Shown here: positions 14,858 to 17,298 of the stretch, piece by piece
Layout of the letters: every line of letters begins with the position of its first letter
Position numbering within the stretch: the first letter of the stretch is position 1
Made by a program: the position numbers and the translations under genes
The notes under the pieces: model-generated
Databases searched by the model: none
Seen by the model: the letters and a program-made list of their open reading frames with translations, nothing else
Told to the model about the DNA's origin: nothing
NCBI GenBank assembly: GCA_003557485.1
Contig: PWOI01000128.1
Coordinates: 1 to 17,298, forward strand
From: Elusimicrobiota bacterium
GTDB lineage: Bacteria > CG03 > SLGR01 > PWQF01
Length of the DNA stretch: 17,298 nucleotides
Direction of reading: 5' to 3'

Positions 14858-15909
14858 AAAAGAAAAAAGCCCGGGAGCTTGTAAAAGAAAGAATCAGAAA
14901 ATTTTCCCCTTATGAGGTTTCACATATAGACGAAGGTGAAATAAAGCTGGATGCGCAGGAGAACCCTTATGCCTTTTCCCGGGAGCTTAAAGAAGAGATA
15001 AAAGGGACAATAACCGATCTTTCCTTTAACCGCTATCCTGATCCCTCATACAGGGAACTGAAGAATATGATTTCGGCTTACTGCGGGCTTAAGAGCTCCA
15101 ACATACTTGTGGGAAACGGGTCGGATGAGCTTATACTGGCATTGCTTATCGCCTCTGCCGGGGAGGGGAAGACGGTTGCGGCGCCTTCGCCTACTTTCTC
15201 AATGTACAGGATACTTTCAGAACTTACCGGAAGCGCCTACAGGGAGGTTCCCCTGGAAAAGGATTTCTCCCTTAACTCGGGAAAGATGCTTGACCTCAAG
15301 GCGGATGTTACCTTTATAGCCTATCCTAATAACCCGACCGGCAACTGTTTCAGTGAAGAGGAAATTGAAAAAATAATAGTTGCATCCGGCGGGCTTGTAG
15401 TTTTGGATGAGGCTTACTATGAATTTTCGGGAAAATCTTTTGCTTCCAGGATTGATGAGTACTGCAACCTGGTTGTACTCAGGACTTTTTCAAAGGCGTT
15501 TGCTCTTGCAGGAATAAGGGCGGGCTACCTTCTTTGTAATGAGGACCTTGCGCATCAGCTTCGCAAGGCGCAGCTTCCATATAACATAAGCGCTCTAAAC
15601 GAGGAAATACTAAAAGTTATCCTTTCAAAGAAGCGTGATATTCTGGGTACTGTGGAACTACTTATTGATTCCAGGGAAAAAATGGAGGAAAAACTGAAAA
15701 AGATACAGGGGATTAAGGTTTATCCTTCGGATGCCAATTTTATACTTCTGAAAATCGACAGGATTGATGATGTTATAAAGGCCCTTGAAAAAAATAAGAT
15801 AAGAGTAAGAAGATTTTCCGAACGCGGCCTTAATAATTATCTCAGAGTCACAGTAGGTGCGGAAAAGGAAAACAGGAAGTTTTTAAGAACACTGGAGGAA
15901 ATATTATGA
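14854..15909 (+). CDS. hisC: Histidinol-phosphate aminotransferase
   Basis: HisC transaminates imidazole-acetol phosphate with glutamate to give histidinol phosphate, using pyridoxal phosphate. The 351 residues and the class II aminotransferase pattern fit: LDAQENPY (32-39), NRYPDP (59-64), GNGSDELI (87-94), YPNNPTGN (157-164), LDEAYYEF (184-191), and RTFSKAFALAGIRAGY (210-225) with the PLP-binding Lys214. Position between hisD and hisB supports HisC over other members of this aminotransferase group. The ATG overlaps the hisD stop as ATGA and is preceded by AGGA (14843-14846) at 7 nt. The same kind of overlap joins it to hisB. It differs clearly from the aspartate-type aminotransferase at 2921. 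Confidence 0.95.
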   Translation: MKKKKARELVKERIRKFSPYEVSHIDEGEIKLDAQENPYAFSRELKEEIKGTITDLSFNRYPDPSYRELKNMISAYCGLKSSNILVGNGSDELILALLIASAGEGKTVAAPSPTFSMYRILSELTGSAYREVPLEKDFSLNSGKMLDLKADVTFIAYPNNPTGNCFSEEEIEKIIVASGGLVVLDEAYYEFSGKSFASRIDEYCNLVVLRTFSKAFALAGIRAGYLLCNEDLAHQLRKAQLPYNISALNEEILKVILSKKRDILGTVELLIDSREKMEEKLKKIQGIKVYPSDANFILLKIDRIDDVIKALEKNKIRVRRFSERGLNNYLRVTVGAEKENRKFLRTLEEIL

Positions 15910-16487
15910 GAAAAGCGCAGGAAAAAAGAGAGACTGCGGAAACACAGATAGAGGCGGAGATTAATCTTGACGGGACAGGCCGGTACAGCATAAATTTTCC
16001 CGGAAGCCTTTTCAAGCATATGCTCGAGCTTCTTTCGAAACATTCCGGAATTGATATAAAAATAAATGCAAAAGGAGATACCGAGGTAGACCTGCATCAT
16101 ACTGTTGAGGATACTGGAATAGTATTAGGAAAGGCCTTTGATAAGGCTCTCGGAAACAGGAAAGGAATAGAAAGATACGGGTATTCAATGATGCCTATGG
16201 ACGAAACAAGGTGTGACGTATGTATAGACCTGGGAGGAAGGGCAAACCTTGTCTACAACCTTGAATATCCGGTGGGGAATACGGAGGAATTTGATTATTT
16301 GCTTCTTAAAGAGTTTCTGAAGGCATTTGCCGACAATTCGCGCGCAACCATACATATAAACAGCGTTTATTCCCCTGAGAGCGCGCACCATGCGGCCGAG
16401 GCTGCTTTCAAGGGGTTTGCGCGTGCGCTCCGGCAGGCGGTAAAAGTAACCTCTTCAGATATGCCTTCCACAAAAGGACTCATATAA
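15906..16487 (+). CDS. hisB: Imidazoleglycerol-phosphate dehydratase
   Basis: HisB dehydrates imidazole glycerol phosphate to imidazole-acetol phosphate at a manganese centre in a 24-subunit shell. At 193 residues it is the dehydratase alone, without the histidinol-phosphatase domain of enteric HisB. Metal-ligand motifs are HHTVED (64-69) and HHAAEAAFKG (161-170), with His38 in FKHML (36-40) and PSTKG near the C-terminus. Two usually acidic positions differ: FDHML reads FKHML and DDHHT reads DLHHT. GGAGG-like SD sequence GGAGG (15894-15898) lies 7 nt upstream, in addition to the ATGA overlap with hisC. No histidinol-phosphate phosphatase gene is seen in the window. Confidence 0.95.
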   Translation: MRKAQEKRETAETQIEAEINLDGTGRYSINFPGSLFKHMLELLSKHSGIDIKINAKGDTEVDLHHTVEDTGIVLGKAFDKALGNRKGIERYGYSMMPMDETRCDVCIDLGGRANLVYNLEYPVGNTEEFDYLLLKEFLKAFADNSRATIHINSVYSPESAHHAAEAAFKGFARALRQAVKVTSSDMPSTKGLI

Positions 16488-17216
16488 ATGATAGTAATTC
16501 CGGCGATAGATATAAGAGGGGGAAATTGCGTCAGGCTCCGGCAGGGCAGGCCGGAGGAGGAAACTGTATATTTTTCCGATCCTCTTTCCGTTGCCCGGCA
16601 GTTTGAAGAAGACGGTGCCGAAAGAATACACATAGTCGATCTTGACGGAGCCTTTTCCGGCACAATGAAAAATAGGGAAATAATAAAAAAAATAGCCTCT
16701 TCAGTGAAGGTTCCCCTTCAGGTTGGCGGCGGGATAAGGGATTTCCTGGCTATTAAAGAATTATTCGGGGCCGGTGTCTCAAGAGTAATAATGGGTACCT
16801 CTGCCATCAAAGACAGGGATCTTTTAAGGAGGGCTTTAAAGAACTGGCCCGGAAAAATAAGTGTGGGAATAGACTCCGAGTCGGGAAATGTGGCTATAGG
16901 CGGATGGACAGATGTTACGTCAACAAAAGCTGAATCGCTGGCGTCGGAGATAGAAAAAGAAGGCGTGGATGAAATAATTGTAACCGACATTAAAACAGAC
17001 GGGATGCTTACAGGGCCTAATTTTGAGTGGGTTGAAAAAATAGCGCGCAGCTTAAGTATTTCCGTTATTGCTTCCGGGGGCGTTTCTTCAATAAGAGATA
17101 TAGAAAGAATCAGGGATCTGGAACCGGGAAACATTACCGGTATCATAGTAGGGAAGGCGCTTTACAGCGGCGGCTTTTCCCTTAAAGAAGCAATAGAAGC
17201 CGGCAGGAATAATTAA
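16488..17216 (+). CDS. hisA: ProFAR isomerase (phosphoribosyl-formimino-AICAR-P isomerase)
   Basis: HisA opens the ribose ring of ProFAR by Amadori rearrangement to make PRFAR, the HisF substrate. The 242 residues form a (beta/alpha)8 barrel with catalytic Asp8 (IPAIDIRGG, 4-12) and Asp129 (VGIDSESG, 126-133). VDLDGAFSG (50-58), QVGGGIR (78-84) and a late ASGGVSS phosphate loop are conserved. The VDLDGA motif separates it from HisF and from the tryptophan enzyme TrpF. It could be the dual-function PriA type, which cannot be excluded by eye. The ATG directly follows the hisB stop, with AAGGA (16474-16478) at 9 nt. Its product is used by the HisHF pair encoded near the left end of the window. 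Confidence 0.95.
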   Translation: MIVIPAIDIRGGNCVRLRQGRPEEETVYFSDPLSVARQFEEDGAERIHIVDLDGAFSGTMKNREIIKKIASSVKVPLQVGGGIRDFLAIKELFGAGVSRVIMGTSAIKDRDLLRRALKNWPGKISVGIDSESGNVAIGGWTDVTSTKAESLASEIEKEGVDEIIVTDIKTDGMLTGPNFEWVEKIARSLSISVIASGGVSSIRDIERIRDLEPGNITGIIVGKALYSGGFSLKEAIEAGRNN

Positions 17217-17227
17217 AAAGAGGAAAA

Positions 17228-17298
17228 ATGGATATAAGCAAAATTAAATTTGATTCGCAGGGTCTCATTCCCTGCATTGCGCAGGATTGGGACGACGA
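17228..17298 (+). CDS. hisI: Phosphoribosyl-AMP cyclohydrolase, 3' partial
   Basis: Only the first 23 codons are in the window. They read MDISKIKFDSQGLIPCIAQD and then WDD, matching the family start K-F-x-x-x-G-L-I-P-x-I-x-Q-D. HisI opens the purine ring of phosphoribosyl-AMP, the third step of histidine synthesis. The ATG follows AGAGGA at 4-5 nt and lies 11 nt after hisA. Whether the gene carries a fused HisE pyrophosphohydrolase domain cannot be seen. The motif is short but characteristic, and the location after hisA supports it. Confidence 0.85.
   Translation, partial: MDISKIKFDSQGLIPCIAQDWDD

Noticed and set aside
16718-17146. 142-codon open frame on the minus strand inside hisA
   Set aside because: Antisense to hisA, with no recognisable domain or ribosome site; the hisA frame explains the sequence.
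1-17298. Mobile elements, CRISPR arrays, toxin-antitoxin or defence genes
   Set aside because: No transposase, integrase, direct-repeat array or defence motif was found; the tRNA genes show no adjacent integrase or duplicated 3' ends.

Overview
The window is 17.3 kb of ordinary bacterial chromosome, almost entirely coding, using the standard bacterial code (TGA serves as a stop in lon, prfA, prmC, hisD and hisC). The genes suggest a free-living bacterium with peptidoglycan (murA) and full histidine biosynthesis; a membrane-anchored SurA/PpiD-type protein hints at a diderm envelope. AT-rich promoters, frequent AGA/AGG and ATA codons and the run rpmE-prfA-prmC-murA-his recall uncultivated phyla such as Omnitrophota or Elusimicrobiota, but that placement is an impression only. 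I see no phage, transposon, CRISPR array or island boundary.

Layout. (1) 1-826: the 3' part of a gene fusing the end of a Gx-type membrane transporter to a complete Maf nucleotide pyrophosphatase. (2) 771-1496, minus strand: a SurA/PpiD-like periplasmic protein without a parvulin domain, overlapping the previous gene tail to tail. (3) 1558-2909: hisH-hisF, the two subunits of imidazole glycerol phosphate synthase. (4) 2921-4096, minus strand: a class I aminotransferase of the aspartate type, convergent with hisF across a small hairpin. (5) 4208-4499: tRNA-Arg(UCU), tRNA-Lys(CUU), tRNA-Leu(UAG). (6) 4545-10017: a protein quality-control block, tig-clpP-clpX-lon. (7) 10098-10173: tRNA-Lys(UUU). 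(8) 10233-17298: rpmE-prfA-prmC-murA-hisD-hisC-hisB-hisA-hisI', with overlapping or abutting junctions from prfA to hisA, running off the right edge.

How it works together. Trigger factor folds nascent chains, while ClpXP and Lon degrade failures. The rpmE-prfA-prmC run links a ribosomal protein, release factor 1 and the methylase that modifies its GGQ motif. Seven histidine genes lie in two blocks about 10.8 kb apart: hisHF, and hisDCBAI. hisG is not in the window, and hisE is not seen.

Most content is housekeeping, and I find no convincing new defence or mobile system. The points that deserve a second look are the Gx-Maf fusion, the -10 boxes lying only 6-11 nt from the start codons of four transcription-unit-opening genes (suggesting leaderless mRNAs), a HisD lacking about 35 N-terminal residues with a stop codon just upstream, the parvulin-less SurA-like protein, and a G9 tract inside murA.
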